A stretch of DNA of 64,000 bases from Lepus europaeus (lineage: Eukaryota > Chordata > Mammalia > Lagomorpha > Leporidae), in assembly GCF_033115175.1 (NCBI RefSeq), contig NC_084834.1:8715294-8779293 (forward strand). Direction: 5' to 3'. The notes below the pieces were generated by a model. The model had not been told where the DNA came from, made no database searches, and saw only the letters and a list, made by a program, of their open reading frames with translations. The translations under genes were made by a program, and so were the position numbers. Below, piece after piece: positions 11,111-23,621 of the stretch. Numbering within the stretch: the stretch's first letter is position 1; each line of letters starts with the position of its first letter.

Positions 11111-13185
11111 CATGTTGATATATGTATCAATATCATCAAGGTGCATATGATGAGAAAAATTTTTATTTTGAAATATCAGAAGGAGCTCGCTAATCTTCAT
11201 TAGTCTCGCAAGAACAAGGTGTCACTCATTTTGTCCACAACAGAACTGTTAGATGCCTTTATTCATGTGGACTATATACTCTTGTCTAATTGCTCAGAAA
11301 ATTAGGGCTAAAGTAGTCACCTCCTCAGCTCTCAAGTCCAAAGGATCTGCCTCTTCTAAGCTAAGCAGTAGCTTGACCTTAGGGCTTTAGATAATGGGAA
11401 AGGATGGAAGCCGGGGCACCCTGAGGAGGGAAGACCTGATGCCAAACTTTCTCACTGTGTGTGGGTGAGAGAGAGCCTGGTACTCATGTTGGGGAGCTCA
11501 GAGCTTCAACCTGAGAGTGGTCCATCCTGGGATAAGGAACACCCATGTGACCCGCAGGAACCTCAGGTGCAGACTGAGGTTGCCAACCTAGTGGATGTCA
11601 GGACTCCCTGGTCTACAAGGAGAGTGGAGGAAGACTGAAGAGAAGCCCAGGTATATTTAAAAAAAAATCTTGACAGCTGTGAGTTTAATGAAATTACTGA
11701 CAAATAACTACATAGTTCCTACTTAATAATCTCTTAAATATTGTTGTAATAATCTTTTCTTAGTTTTTGTAGTTTGCGGATCTTGACCCTTAGCCAGATT
11801 GGTTTGCTCTTCTATAATGCAGTCTACGGGTGCATGGGCAATGAAAGTGGTGTAGGTTCACTATTAAGCAACAATCTAAACATGAATATAGTCACAAGAG
11901 GCCAAGTTGTCTGTCTAGCGTCATACTTTCTGGGCAAAGACATGAGGGTAATGCCACAGTCCATTCTGTGACATATCTTTAGTTTATTTCTTTGCTTGCT
12001 TTTTAAGAATCTTGTTTCTCCTCCGGATTATGCAAGGAGGTAGTCATCGAGGAAAAGCTGAGGTCACCACCCTTCCCTGTAGTTTCACCTGCACAGCCCA
12101 ACTCCCCTACTTGCTGCTGTGCAATGGGAAACCACAATTTGCAAAAAATCACATCTTAGAACCTGCACCAGCCAAAACTAGCCAACATAGCTGCCAGGTG
12201 TAGCCGCTTAATAACCTTTACCCCATTACAAATCATTTTAATAAAATCACCATGACTGACACTTCTACTCCCACCATGAAGTTGACACAGGGACACTGTT
12301 TTCCAAAACAGGGCAAAGAATTAGGTGGCACACAAGCTCTGGCCCAAACACCACTGTTGATAAGTATTCAATTAAATTCCACCCAGACACCACCTTCTGT
12401 GACTCCAGATAATTTCAAGGGATGAACCCGAACCTTGCTGAGTGCAGCTCTCCTGAGCATGCCCTCACAGCTCCCTGAGAACTTCCGCGTTGCCTGTCAA
12501 CAGATCTTGACAGTCTGCTGAACTTTACCTACATCTCATCCTTGAATTCTTTTCTTGCACTGGGGGCAAGAACTCGAACCCAGCCACCCCACGGAACATA
12601 CCGCACCATGTGTTCAGGAAGGGAGGCTCAGTTCTGGCACTTTATTTAAGATGTGAGAAGTCCACAAGTTTACCTTCTCATATCTCCCCTAATTTTCATT
12701 AATGAATATGTCTTTCCTCTATGGTTATGTTGTAAGCACTTGACAGAAACTTGATATTCTGTTTATAATATGGTACTAATTTTAAGGAATTTAAAGTTTC
12801 CAGTTGAACTCTGAAAAATTATGCAGGCCTCCCACTGGGTCTTTCATTTTAGATTAATATGGCATCCAGTCAGATGAAATGTTTTATGAATATTCTCAAA
12901 GAATATGAAAAATTACATGTAGATCCTTTTTATCCTGTCCAATACATTGGATGAAGAATACTGTTGCATATTAACACTTACACTGTATCAGTGTTTTGTG
13001 TCATAAATTTTGTTTCTTCCAGTTTGGAAGGGAAATTTCTTTTCCCTCTCAAATTTCTTCCTCTCAACTTTCTTGCCCTGGCACCTGCCATGGTGGTTAA
13101 GTTGACAAGAGTCATTTCAGAGATGTGACGTGGTTGATAGGCAGTTTCCTTTCTCTCTCTTTCACAGATGGACACGGTCACACAT
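11111..13185. other. Intergenic DNA, no gene seen
   Basis: A mixed-composition patch at 11380-11640 and another at 12010-12620 open short frames, but no splice-flanked exon or known product was found. A GGGGGCAAGAACTCGAACCCAGCC stretch at about 12560 may be a CSINE or MIR remnant; it is too weak to call. Confidence 0.5.
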
Positions 13186-13235
13186 AGCTACACTCACACC
13201 CACACACCCAAACACACACACGCGCACACATACAC
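13186..13235. repeat. Imperfect (CA)n tract
   Basis: CACTCACACCCACACACCC followed by AAACACACACACGCGCACAC; interrupted dinucleotide repeat. Confidence 0.85.
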
Positions 13236-14755
13236 ATTGAAAACCACTATTTACATGTAGCCACTCAGGGGAATTGTAGGTATACAAGGTTACCTATAGG
13301 AAAAAAAATTTTTTTTCACTCAGGACTTGTATGCATAAGTGCTAAGTTGGGCTACAGTATGTGGGAAAAAGCAGTGACTGTTTGCCTGATCTGTTAGCAA
13401 ATCAGCCTTGTAATTATTATCAGCAGTCATTAAACATCCAGCAACAATGAAGACACCATGCTTTCTCCGCCTTGCCAGTGATGCGGTGTGTAATTACCTA
13501 TGGTCCAATGACTTACTCTTTACTAACAACGTTGGTTATCGCCAGACCTCAAGTTAAATAACTCAAGATTATCAGCTCAAGTCACATAATATATAAAAAT
13601 GGATGCACTACTAATTTTTAAGTATTCCTGACAGAGGTTGATGTAAACGAGCTATTTTTACTGTGCTTTCTGCCAACAGTGCTCTCTGAAGATGCTGGCC
13701 AATGTTTGAAAGCTCTTTCAACTCAGAACTCCCTCAGATGTTCTTTTGTGATAAGGAAAAAAGGAGAAACCAGAACGGCTTTGTGTCTGCGGTAATGAAG
13801 GAAGGTCAGAAATCGCAGCACATAGATTTTTGGAAAAGAATCAGAACTTTTGAGAGAGCAAAGATAAAGATTATTAGCAACATTGACCTTGCAATACACT
13901 ATGACCATTCCTGAGGCTACACTGAATCTTTTGTGGCACAAGCTGCATCTTAATCTCCAAAATAATTTCATCAGGACTAGGAATGACAGCAAAGCACTTG
14001 GACAGAGGGGATAAAGGATCTAAACGCAGCAGCCACGTCAGACTCACATAACAAACCCCATGCAGGACCTCCTCCACGGTTTACCCTTTTTGCTTAGTGG
14101 GACTGTAAATACTACATTTGTCTTGTTTGTATTATCCTTGTAGTAACCTTTAGAAATGATCACCTAAACTGAGGTCCTTTTGAGAGTGATAGGGAGACTC
14201 TTGTCCCGGGACAACAGGAATGTTAGTTCTGAGTAGGAGAGACAGGATGCATGGTCACTCTCAGAATACATTCACTCAGGGTCAGGATAAGATTTTATTA
14301 TCACAGAATATGCACCGTTGTTCCTATGGTATCACAAAAGTGGCTTCTACTTATTTGTGTCTTTACCTAAAAATAAACTAATTCAATGGGTGAATTTGGT
14401 CAACAGTGAGATCTGATTCCAGGAGGTAAGACTGGTTAAGCTTTACCCAATTTTTTTCACAGCACTTTAAGTTGTGCTCAATAGACAACAATGACATGGC
14501 TGAGTAAGTACCAGGAATAGTCTTTCGGATGAATTTCAAATAAGATATAAATTGCTGGGGGAAATACAGGCCTATCAGTGGAATGCTCCTAGAACATAGT
14601 TTTTGTTTGAAAAGACCTATGGAACAGGTGTTGCTGTTGTGGCACAGTGGGTTCAGCCACCACTTGGGATGCCCACATTGAAAACAGTATTGAAATATAC
14701 ACATAGAAATACAGGATTAGGTCGAATTTAGTTATTATCCAATATGCCCATCTTA
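13236..14755. other. Intergenic DNA, includes a possible conserved block
   Basis: No gene or repeat was recognised. The stretch 13395-13590 is high-complexity and non-repetitive, with homeobox-like TAATTA/TAATTATTATC cores, and is noted as a possible conserved element. This is a guess from appearance alone. Confidence 0.4.
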
Positions 14756-14797
14756 GTTTTTTTGTTTGTTTGTTTGTTTTTGCCTTTTTTTTTTTTA

Positions 14798-15093
14798 GAA
14801 TCTATTTATTTATTTATTTATTTGAAAGGCAGAATTGCAGGGGAGGGGGCTTCCCCCTGCTGGTTCACACTCCAATTGACTGCAAAGGCTGGAGCTGTGC
14901 CGCTCTGAAGCCAGGAGCCTGGAGCTTCTTCTGGGTGCAGGGGCCCAAGGGCTTGGGCCATCTTCCACTGCTTTCCCAGGCCCTAGCAGAGAGCTGGATC
15001 AGAAGTGGAGCAGCCAGGACTCAAATCAGTGCTCATATGGGATGCCAGCACTGCAGGCGGTGGCTTTACCTGCTATGCCACAGCACATGCCTG
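14798..15093 (-). mobile_element. CSINE, antisense
   Basis: After a (TTTG)n and poly(T) stretch (about 14757-14797), (TTTA)n then TTTGAAAGGCAGAATTGCAG leads into GAAGCCAGGAGCCTGGAGC, CAAGGGCTTGGGCCATC, GCTTTCCCAGGCCCTAGCAG, ATATGGGATGCCAGCACTGC and CACAGCACATGCC. It is a nearly full-length inverted CSINE lacking the usual (GA)n tract. Confidence 0.9.
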
Positions 15094-18000
15094 ATTTTAT
15101 GTAAAACTGAAATGAAAAATATTCCAAAATTAGTTTAGTTGATGTAAGGAACTAGTAGTAAATACAAACATCTGTTTTGAATTACAACCGAAAGATTAGT
15201 TAAAGGAGCTGAGCCAGTTTTTGTGTACTGGTACAACTGACTTTGGTTAGGGGTTCAAAGTCCAAAATTGATATAGGTTTCAGAATCTATGAAGAGAATA
15301 CTGAAATCATGAACAGGAGACCTGGCTTGATGGAATTTCTCCTGTACCCCTGTGGGGGGGATGAATAGGCCTTTCTAGACTTCAGTTTCTTAACCTGGAT
15401 TAGATTGAACCTAAGTCCTTTCCAGTATATTCTATTCTGTCCCAGAGATTCAAACCACCAACACCAATTTGTTGTCATTGGGGCAATAATCTCTTGAAGA
15501 TTATCCACCTGACCTTGTCAGTATTTATGTATCAGGAAATGAATTTCTCTGAAATGCATCAAAAATAACTATATTTAAATGCACACTGGATGGAAAATTT
15601 TTGGTTTGTATTTGATCTCACATCAATAGCATCTAACAGCCAAGCTCATAGAAGTAGAATGCAGTGGTGGTTATCAGAGGCTGATGGTCAAGGGCACGGT
15701 CAAGGAAAGAGAGGACGTCGGCTACTGGGTACAAAGTTACAGTTAGGAGGCATTGTCTGGGTGTTCTATGGCACATTAAGGTGATTATAATTAATAGTAT
15801 ATTGCATATTTCAAAATAGTTAAAACATAGGATTTTAAAGTTTTCTCCATGAAGAAGTGATCAACATGTGAAGTGACAGATATGGGAATTAGGCTGATTT
15901 AATTGCTCCTTGATGTATACAAATCTGGAAACATCACATTGTGTTCCTGCAACTATCGTTTGTCGATTAAACATAAAGTAAAACAAAAATCTTCACCTTG
16001 GTTCTAACCTGTAAAGGGTATACTCACAGCAGCTTCCCTCCGGATACCTTCGTCCTGGCAATCAGCTGCGCATCGTGGCACTCTCCAAGGAGCCTGTTTC
16101 AGAAGGCAGCATTCTTAGTTCACTTTCACATGAGAAAATAATCAAAGTTGGCTCATAACGACTTACTTTATGGAGAAATTTGGGGAAATTTTCTATTTTT
16201 TTTCTTTTCAAAGATATCTCTGCCAGCTACATGTGAGATTCCATATGTTGCACGGTATTTAAAGAGAAACTGCTGTTGATGTTTTTTTTCACACTCAAAC
16301 TGCAGTATTTTGGACTTTCCAAAGAATGCCTACCTAAAAAGGAACCGCAAAGTAAATTATAAAATTATCTTGGCATAATTTTCTGAAGAAAAATGGATAG
16401 TATTTACTAACATTTTGTCACACCATTGCACATAAAAGAAGGGAGTTAGTAACTTTGCTGGTTACCAGACTATTATTTAAAGCAATGGCATGAAGACAAA
16501 GGTTTATTGCACCGCATTTTCTTACTTGAAATTATTTCCATGCTGGATAGGTACACCTGGCCGTGTACATTCAAAGCCCCTGCTTTTTCCTTGTCATATT
16601 TATAATTACAGAAGTCATTTGCAATTTATAATATGCAATCATTTGCAACCGTAAATACATGCAGTGTTGGTTTTGTTATTTGAATATCTTTGAGTGCTCT
16701 GTCTCCATAATCATTCCAAAATACTCCTTTTGTCTGCTGTGCTGTAGAGAATCAGAGTCATGTAGGTTCTGACTACAGACCTAGGGACAGAGGCTGCCTA
16801 TAGCAGGACTGCCTCCAGGTACTGGAGCCGAGCACAAAGCATTGATTAATCAGATGCCACCATTTCAGAATTTTACTCATCTCTCATTCTCTTAATCAAA
16901 AAACTTCCCCAGGAATATATACCCTTGGGGGAACATACATTTTACATACATTGCTCTTTTTAAAATAAGAGTTCTGTGGATTGAATTCTAGTAACTCTTT
17001 CCAATGAAAAGCCTGCACGTGATTAGTTTGAACTGTGTTCATAGTGACACAGAGGGCTCTGTAATCTAAAACACTCCATAGAATGCTGTGTTAACTGTCT
17101 TCCAACAGCAAATAGTGGAATGCCATGTGCACGTGTGCCAAATAGAATAAGGTTCTATAAATGCTGTACGATATATTTCAAAGCATCTTATTTTTAAATC
17201 CGGGAATTGCCACATGAAACCTTGGAAGTGCTTATCGGTGCATGCCTAAAGAAGAAACATAAATATTCATTTTTAATTTTCAAACTGAAATTAAGTCATT
17301 CAGTCACAACTTGTTATTAAAATAATAATGGTCTAGCATTCTCTTAGTCTTAGAGAAGCGCTTCCAGTTTTTAACTTTGAATTTAACCTGAAAGTTACAT
17401 ATTTTGACGAGATGAAAATGCAAATCTGTGCATTGGACTCTTACAAAGCAATGCTGACACCTACAGAGAATGCATGCAAATATCCAACTGTAATTGGTAA
17501 ACAATGTACTGACTGCTGTTCATACATTAGCTACAACTACCTTGATATCCACAAGACAACTGCAGTTTGATGTGTTACATTTAAAGAGACATTTAATGTT
17601 TTACAAAATGCTACTTTTCATCACCATTTCAGTGAATGTCATTGTTGTAACATAATGTATGGAGAGTAGCACCTGTCTCAGCAGCGCCACCATGGTAGAC
17701 CCATCTGCTTATGCAGACTGAAGACATAGGAAAAAGATACGAGAAACAGAGATGTCTATGTTTTCCCCACCTGTGTGTGTGTGGTATTTCTAGTGAGGAA
17801 GGAGAACTATCTTCCTCCCTTTAGAATGGTAAATATAGAGTGCTCCAGAATGCATAACCAGAGGACAGGGAAAAGCACAAATAATCAAGACTCAGTATTT
17901 TCTCTATCACCTCATCAACTGCATCCCATAGAACTAGTTTCCAAAAAATTGAGGTAAAGTGTTAAGTTGCTCCAGTGAATATAGCTATTTATATTAAAAA

Positions 18001-18095
18001 ATAAAACTTTAATATATAAATAATGATTTAAGTATACATGTGTATATAATATTAGTATATGTGTATATACATATACATGCACACATATATAATAT
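15094..18095. other. Intergenic DNA, nothing firmly recognised
   Basis: Three kilobases of AT-rich sequence with only short frames. 16980-17270 and 16590-16700 are unusually complex and free of recognisable repeats, but no function can be read from them. Confidence 0.5.
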
Positions 18096-18380
18096 AATTT
18101 TTTATTTATTTGAGAGGCAGAGGCAGAAGGAGAGAGAACACGAGCACTCCCATCCACTGGTACACTCCCCAGCTGTGTCAGAGCCGCAGCAAACGCTGGG
18201 AGCTGGGAACAAGGAACTCAATCCAGGTTTCCCATGTAGGTGTCAGGTAATCAGTTACTTGGTCACCTGCTGCTTCGCAGGCCCTGCGTGAGCAGGAACC
18301 AGAGCTGGAAGTCAAACCCAGGCACTGTGCTGGGAGATGTAGACTGTGGATGGCATAACCACCAGGAGAAACACTGCCTT
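18096..18380 (-). mobile_element. CSINE, antisense
   Basis: TTTTTTATTTATTTGAGAGGCAG, a short GA-rich tract, CACTCCCATCCACTGG, AACTCAATCCAGGTTTCCC and CATAACCACCAGG follow the inverted CSINE order. It is diverged. Confidence 0.75.
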
Positions 18381-19249
18381 CCTGTTTTTATGAAAGCACA
18401 ACTAATACTCTAATGCGCATTCAGCAAAGGCAAGCAAAAAATCATTTCCTTCATTAAGCAAATACTTATCACATGTCTAAGTCACCTTGTGAAGAATTCA
18501 GGCTCTGATGACGATAAAAACCAGAGTCCCAGGAATACCAACAATTCTGTTAGAAAAGATCCCATGTATTTGTAATAAGCATCTGTAAAAATAACTTTAA
18601 CAATAAAAGTTCAGTAGCTTTATGAAAAGAATACAACTTTATTAAGATACAATAAAACCGATTTAAGTAAGTATAGTAAACATGTCCCTGAATAAAATAA
18701 TGAGTATAAAGATCCCAGTTATCTCATTAATTTGCAGATTTTGTATAATTCCAAAATATCCTTAAAAATTCTTCTTGGGGTCTTACTTGTTTTACCTTTC
18801 TAGAAATTCATGAACAAAACAACCGAGATCATTTTTAACAAGAATACTAATGGGAGAATAATGCTATCAAGTAGTCATATACCTAATAAAATGTATATTC
18901 CATAATATATATCATATGAAGCATATATAATAGGAACCCAAAATAATTAGGAAAATGTAGATCTAGCATTGTATAAGCAGATCTTCCAAAGAATAGAACC
19001 TTTATTTTAGAACTGTATCTGATGTCACAAACCATTCGGAAAGGAAGACTATTCAATAAAATAGTGTTAGGAAAATTACATAATTGATGAATTAAAAATA
19101 TATAGAAAAGGCAGAAATTAAAATATAGACACGTTTCATCTGATCTATGTATATGAGCAGATCACAAAGTAAAATGCTGTCACAAGGTAAAGAGTGAATT
19201 GAGATGGTGAACAACAGAAATGTCTGTCTGTCACACATATGTCACCCAA
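18381..19249. other. AT-rich intergenic DNA, nothing recognised
   Basis: No open frame above background and no repeat terminus found. Confidence 0.5.
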
Positions 19250-19253
19250 TTAA

Positions 19254-19380
19254 CCCGTTAAGTCCCAAGTTTTCAATTCTGAGACTATTTCAACAGCATA
19301 TTGATTTCAAAGTCACCCACAGTGGTATGCTTATTCTCAGTGTAAGTCTTTTCAGGAGTCTTCATATATAGGATGAGGGG
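19254..19380. mobile_element. Second TTAA-type piggyBac-like miniature element
   Basis: TTAA at 19250-19253 precedes CCCGTTAAGTCCCAAGTTTT. The reverse complement aligns over about 90 bp with the element at 10136-10272 (shared ATACCACT, AACTTT or GACTTT, and CAGAATTGAAAACTTGG). The far end reads GGATGAGGGG, a plausible inverted terminus, but its TTAA is degraded. Confidence 0.55.
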
Positions 19381-20593
19381 AGATAATAGGCTAAACAGGA
19401 AATAATAAACTTGAGGGAAATAGTTATATTAATTATGAAAAAATAAAGATTGTAAGAAGAAAAGCCAATGGAAAACTAAGAAAGGATTATAAAATATGAT
19501 TCCCAGAAGAAATAATGCAAATGTTTAACAATAGAAGGAAAAAACCCTGAACATTACTTTTCTTACTGATGTTCAAATCATATTCCAGGAAATCTGCATT
19601 ATGAGCTTTGCCGCATTCCCTGTGTTCTCACGGACTGTCCTCAGCCTCTTTGCTCCCATGGGCTGCTGCTCCTTCCCCTCTTTTATAACCCCAAATTGTG
19701 CTCATATGTTTAGAATCAGAAAAATGTCTTGTTCTATACGGTATTTTTTCTCATCATGATAGACAAAATGTTCCCTTAGGCTAAACGTGCATGGCTTCTA
19801 TTTTTATCTTTTAAACTATACTTATCCCATATCAGCCTATATTTTGCTCATTTGTTCAGTGTTTTACTTCTCCTAATTATATGTTATTTTTAACAAAGTT
19901 GAGGAATTTTACACAACTTTGTCTTTAACAGATTTGTCAAGTCAAAAATAAAACAAAACGAAACAACAGAAACAAAGCAAAAAGCCACAGTTGTGACAGT
20001 TTTAATAAGACAAATAAAGACATTAACACATACAAATTAATGTTCTTATGCTACAGCAGAGAAAATCTGTTCCTTTTGTATGTCTGTGAGCTTTTGGCAA
20101 AAGCTGGTTGTACTTTTTACCACAGAGAAAACCTTAATAGCAAACATGTAGAGCACTATGTTTTTGATCATAACATAAGAAACAAATAAAAATTAGCAAT
20201 AAGTTAGCTGGAAAAAGTGAAAACTTAAAAATTCAAATTCTTGGACATTAAAAATGTAGAATGTAGGAGATTAAAAAGTAAATCTTCTGACTAGTTTTGA
20301 GTAAAATACAACAAAATTAGAATAAGACTACATATTATTGATAATTGCTGCAATGAGAAAAATAAATTTTACGCTTAATGAGATGTTGCTTGAACTTTTT
20401 CTTACAAATATTTTATATGCAAGACATATTTAGGTTGCTTGATTATTCATTTTAGCTTCCAGTTGGGCATGGAGGACTGTCTGGATGACAATAACTTAAA
20501 AGTTAAATCCTACTTTCACATGACTTCCTTACAATTAATTGTTTAGGTCTGAAATTAGTTTGGCTGAGAGACACACTTTAGTGAGTTCAGGAA
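19381..20593. other. AT-rich intergenic DNA, nothing recognised
   Basis: A-rich stretches at about 19940-19985 and 20160-20300; no coding or RNA gene signal. Confidence 0.5.
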
Positions 20594-20921
20594 CAGTGCT
20601 GTCCAACAGAAATATAATGTGAACCACCTATGTAATTTTGAATCTTTTAGAACTTAACAATACAAAAAGTAAAAATGAAAACGTGAAATTAATTTTAATG
20701 ATGCATGTTGCATGTTACCCAATCTATTCAATGTTGAATCTATTCAAAATAGAACTATGATGTCATTGGACTTTAAAATTGGGATATTTTACATTCCGCT
20801 TCTCCGTTACGACTTTGGAATCTGGTTTTGCCAACTGAGGTCACATCCGTGTCTGGAGCAGACACATTTCCAATGCTCAGTAGCTGGAGCTGCCTCGTGG
20901 CCGCCGTGTTGGTCAGCAAGG
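20594..20921. mobile_element. hAT-Charlie (MER5-like) DNA element
   Basis: It starts CAGTGCTGTCCAACAGAAAT, continues with GTGAACCACCTATGTAATTTT and AAAAAGTAAAAATGAAAACG, and ends AGTAGCTGGAGCTGCCTCG then GTGGCCGCCGTGTTGGTCAGC. This fits the known CAGTGCTGTCCAATAGAA start and GCTACCGTATTGGACAGCGC end of MER5-related hAT elements. It is old and non-coding. Confidence 0.65.
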
Positions 20922-22277
20922 TACAGAAGATGAAGATGAGGGAAGCGCTTTCCTCTCCCTGCCGCTGAGGTGGGTGGTTCTCCTGGTAGGAAAGGGAGCC
21001 CTGTTCCTTCCAAGGCAGATGTAGTAACTTCCTGACTGCGCATCAAAGCTCGGGGAGTGTGTTCCTGAAGTCAGCATGTCCAGGCATGGCTTCCCAGATT
21101 CTCTTCCCCTGATGTACCAAAGACGCTACTTCCCCTGACTGGCCAATTCTGAGATCTCCTCTGGGGTCATTTCTGGATCAGAATCAAACCCACTTCTGCA
21201 GGCCTTCCAAAATCTCTGAACAATCAGTTCCATTGAATTTGTTTCATCCTCAAACAAAACAGTTTTTGTTTCTTGCATCTGAACTCCAAATGTACATCAT
21301 CATACAGCTACTCATTCCTGAGGAAGTGGAAGGCAGTGAACCAAGGCTTGACAGTGTTAAAAAGACTCAGCGAAGTAAGCATACATTTAAAAAGGAATTA
21401 CTAAAGAAAAAAAAATTAAATAGAAAAATGAAATCCTTTGACTAGTCTAACAGTAAAGTAAAATCAGAAATATATAAAATGGGGAATCAAAAGAACATGA
21501 GATGTACAAAGGAACTCTAAGAAGACCATTTAAAATGGAATTTAACGATGCAAGGTTTTTTTGGTGCAAAAATGTTTGAAAATCCATGGACAGCTTTTTC
21601 ATGAAATGTGGTTTTCACCAACTTTGAAGACTCTTTGTGTGCATGGCATTTTTGTACAATAGCAGACCTAAAGGCAACAATAAAATACTGCATACATAAA
21701 TGTTTATAAATTCAAAAATATTGATTAAAAAGTGGAAACAGTCATTTTCTAAGAAAAATCACATGATTGGATTTGGTTCAAGATTCTGGGGAAATCCTGA
21801 CTATCCATGAAAGAACCAAGAATCTCAAATGATAGAGCACAGAATTTCTAAAAAAGGACTTCCCCTGATGGAAAGACTCTCTTCTCTAATCCCTATACCA
21901 GATGTACCAGATGTAACAATCTGGAAAAGGCAAAAAGCAGTCTGCTGAGACGAGAGCAGAGCCGTTAGGTTGTTTAGGTTCCGTTCCCTCGTTTTGGCAC
22001 TTAGAGGTCTTAGCACTCGGAAATATTCATACAAGGAAGCATACGGAAACCCACATTTTTAAGTGATTAAAAAATATGATCTAAGCATTCAAAAAGAGCT
22101 GAACAGTTTGTTTTTCTTGCAGCAAGCTGGGTCTGGGACACAGTGAAATACTGAATGCTTATGGGTGCACATTGTTTAACAGGTTAATGGAAGCAGAATC
22201 TTCCTCTGGCTTCCTGGTATTGTCAAGTTGAGCATGCCTTTCAATTCAGTTAACCAACAAAGTCGGTAAACATTTTT
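20922..22277. other. Intergenic DNA, no gene seen
   Basis: Contains the short mariner-like remnant at 21549-21650. The short overlapping frames at 20810-21050 derive partly from the hAT element. Nothing else was recognised. Confidence 0.5.
21549..21650. mobile_element. Short mariner-related (MARNA-like) fragment
   Basis: TTTTTTTGGTGCAAAAATG, AAAATCCATGGACAGC, TTTTTCATGAAATG and ACTTTGAAGACTC are the same ordered blocks as in 30518-30729, here in one half only. Confidence 0.5.
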
Positions 22278-22290
22278 AAGAAGGGAGATA

Positions 22291-22640
22291 GGGGCCGGCG
22301 CCGTGGCTCACTAGGCTAATCCTCTGCCTTGCGGCGCCGGCACACCGGGTTCTAGTCCCAGTCGGGGCACCGATCCTGTTCCGGTTGCCCCTCTTCCAGG
22401 CCAGCTCTCTGCTGTGGCCAGGGAGTGCAGTGGAGGATGGCCCAAGTGCTTGGGCCCTGCACCCCATGGGAGACCAGGAGAAGCACCTGGCTCCTGCCAT
22501 CGGAACAGCGCGGTGCGCCGGCCGCAGCGCGCCTACCGCAGCGGCCATTGGAGGGTGAACCAACGGCAAAAGGAAGACCTTTCTCTCTGTGTCTCTCTCT
22601 CACTGTCCACTCTGCCTGTCCAAAAAAAAAAAAAAAAAAG
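22291..22640 (+). mobile_element. Young CSINE, near full length
   Basis: It starts GGGGCCGGCGCCGTGGCTCA and ends CACTGTCCACTCTGCCTGTC followed by poly(A), the poly(A)-tailed subfamily without a long (CT)n. The 13-bp target-site duplication AAGAAGGGAGATA is perfect (22278-22290 and 22641-22653). Many CpGs are retained, which also suggests youth. Confidence 0.95.
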
Positions 22641-22987
22641 AAGAAGGGAGATAGGAAGGATACCTAGTCTGTGATTTATGAAATATAAATTAATGTTATT
22701 AGCTGTTTTGTTAACCGTAAAGGAATAATTATACAGAGCCCATTCCATCTAGCATTGTGTTCACTAAAGAATAAGTTAAAAATAGAAATAAAAAGCATCA
22801 AACTGTTCAGAAGATTTATACTGTACTCTTTTACTATTTTATGGTGGTGTCATCATTTCGGAGTCTTATAACAGCTACTTGGTAGCTATTTCTACACCAT
22901 AAAAGCATGCTTTTGTTAAGGTCAGAAACCCTGTATTCTATTTTTTTCTTGGCGTGCATAACAAAGTGCTGGTTAAATTGCATAGGA

Positions 22988-23280
22988 TGGCCGGCACCGC
23001 GGCTCAATAGGCTAACCCTCTGCCTGCGATGCTGGCACCCCGGGTTCTAGTCCCCGTTGGGGTACCGGATTCTGTCCCAGTTGCCCCTCTTCCAGGCCAG
23101 CTCTCTGCTGTGGCCCGGGAGTGCAGTGGAGGATGGCCCAGGTCCTTGGGCCCTGCACCCGCATGAAGACCAAGAGAAGCACCTGGCTCCTGGCTTCGGA
23201 TCAGCGCGGTGCGCCGGCCGGAAAAGGAAGACCTTTCTCTCTCTCTTTCTCACTGTCCAATCTGTCTGTCAAAAAAAAAA
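22988..23280 (+). mobile_element. Young CSINE with internal deletion
   Basis: The same subfamily as 22291-22640 and in the same orientation, starting TGGCCGGCACCGCGGCTCAA. The target-site duplication AAATTGCATAGGA is perfect (22975-22987 and 23278-23290). Relative to its neighbour it lacks roughly 45 bp after GTGCGCCGGCCG, just before the GGAAGACCTTTC block. Confidence 0.93.
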
Positions 23281-23312
23281 TTGCATAGGAAATAATGTAA
23301 GATGGAATTTTT

Positions 23313-23610
23313 AAAGGTTTATTTATTTGGAAGAGTGTTACAGAGGGAGTGGGAAGACACAGAGATAGAGATCTTCCATCGCCTGGCTCACTTCCCAAAT
23401 GACCTCAATAGCCAGACTGGAGCCAGAAGCCAGGAACCGAATCTGAATCTTCCCACTGGGTGGCACAGATTCAAGTACCTGGGCCATTCTCTGCTAATTT
23501 CCCAGGCACATTAGCAGGGAGCTGGATCGGAAGTGGAGCATCTGGGACCTATATGGGATGCCTGCATCACTGGTAGCAGTTTAACCCAATGTGTCAAAAC
23601 TCTGGTCCCT
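23313..23610 (-). mobile_element. CSINE, antisense, older
   Basis: AAAGGTTTATTTATTTGG, GAGATCTTCCATCGCCTGG, AGAAGCCAGGAACCG and a CCAATGTGTCAAAACTCTGG end. The flanks GTAAGATGGAATTTTT (23297-23312) and GTAAGATTGAATTTTT (23611-23626) form a 16-bp target duplication with one mismatch. Confidence 0.88.
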
Positions 23611-23621
23611 GTAAGATTGAA

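Noticed and set aside
15330-15470. Possible MIR (AGACTTCAGTTTCTTAACCTGG)
   Set aside because: Only one short block fits; the rest of the order does not.
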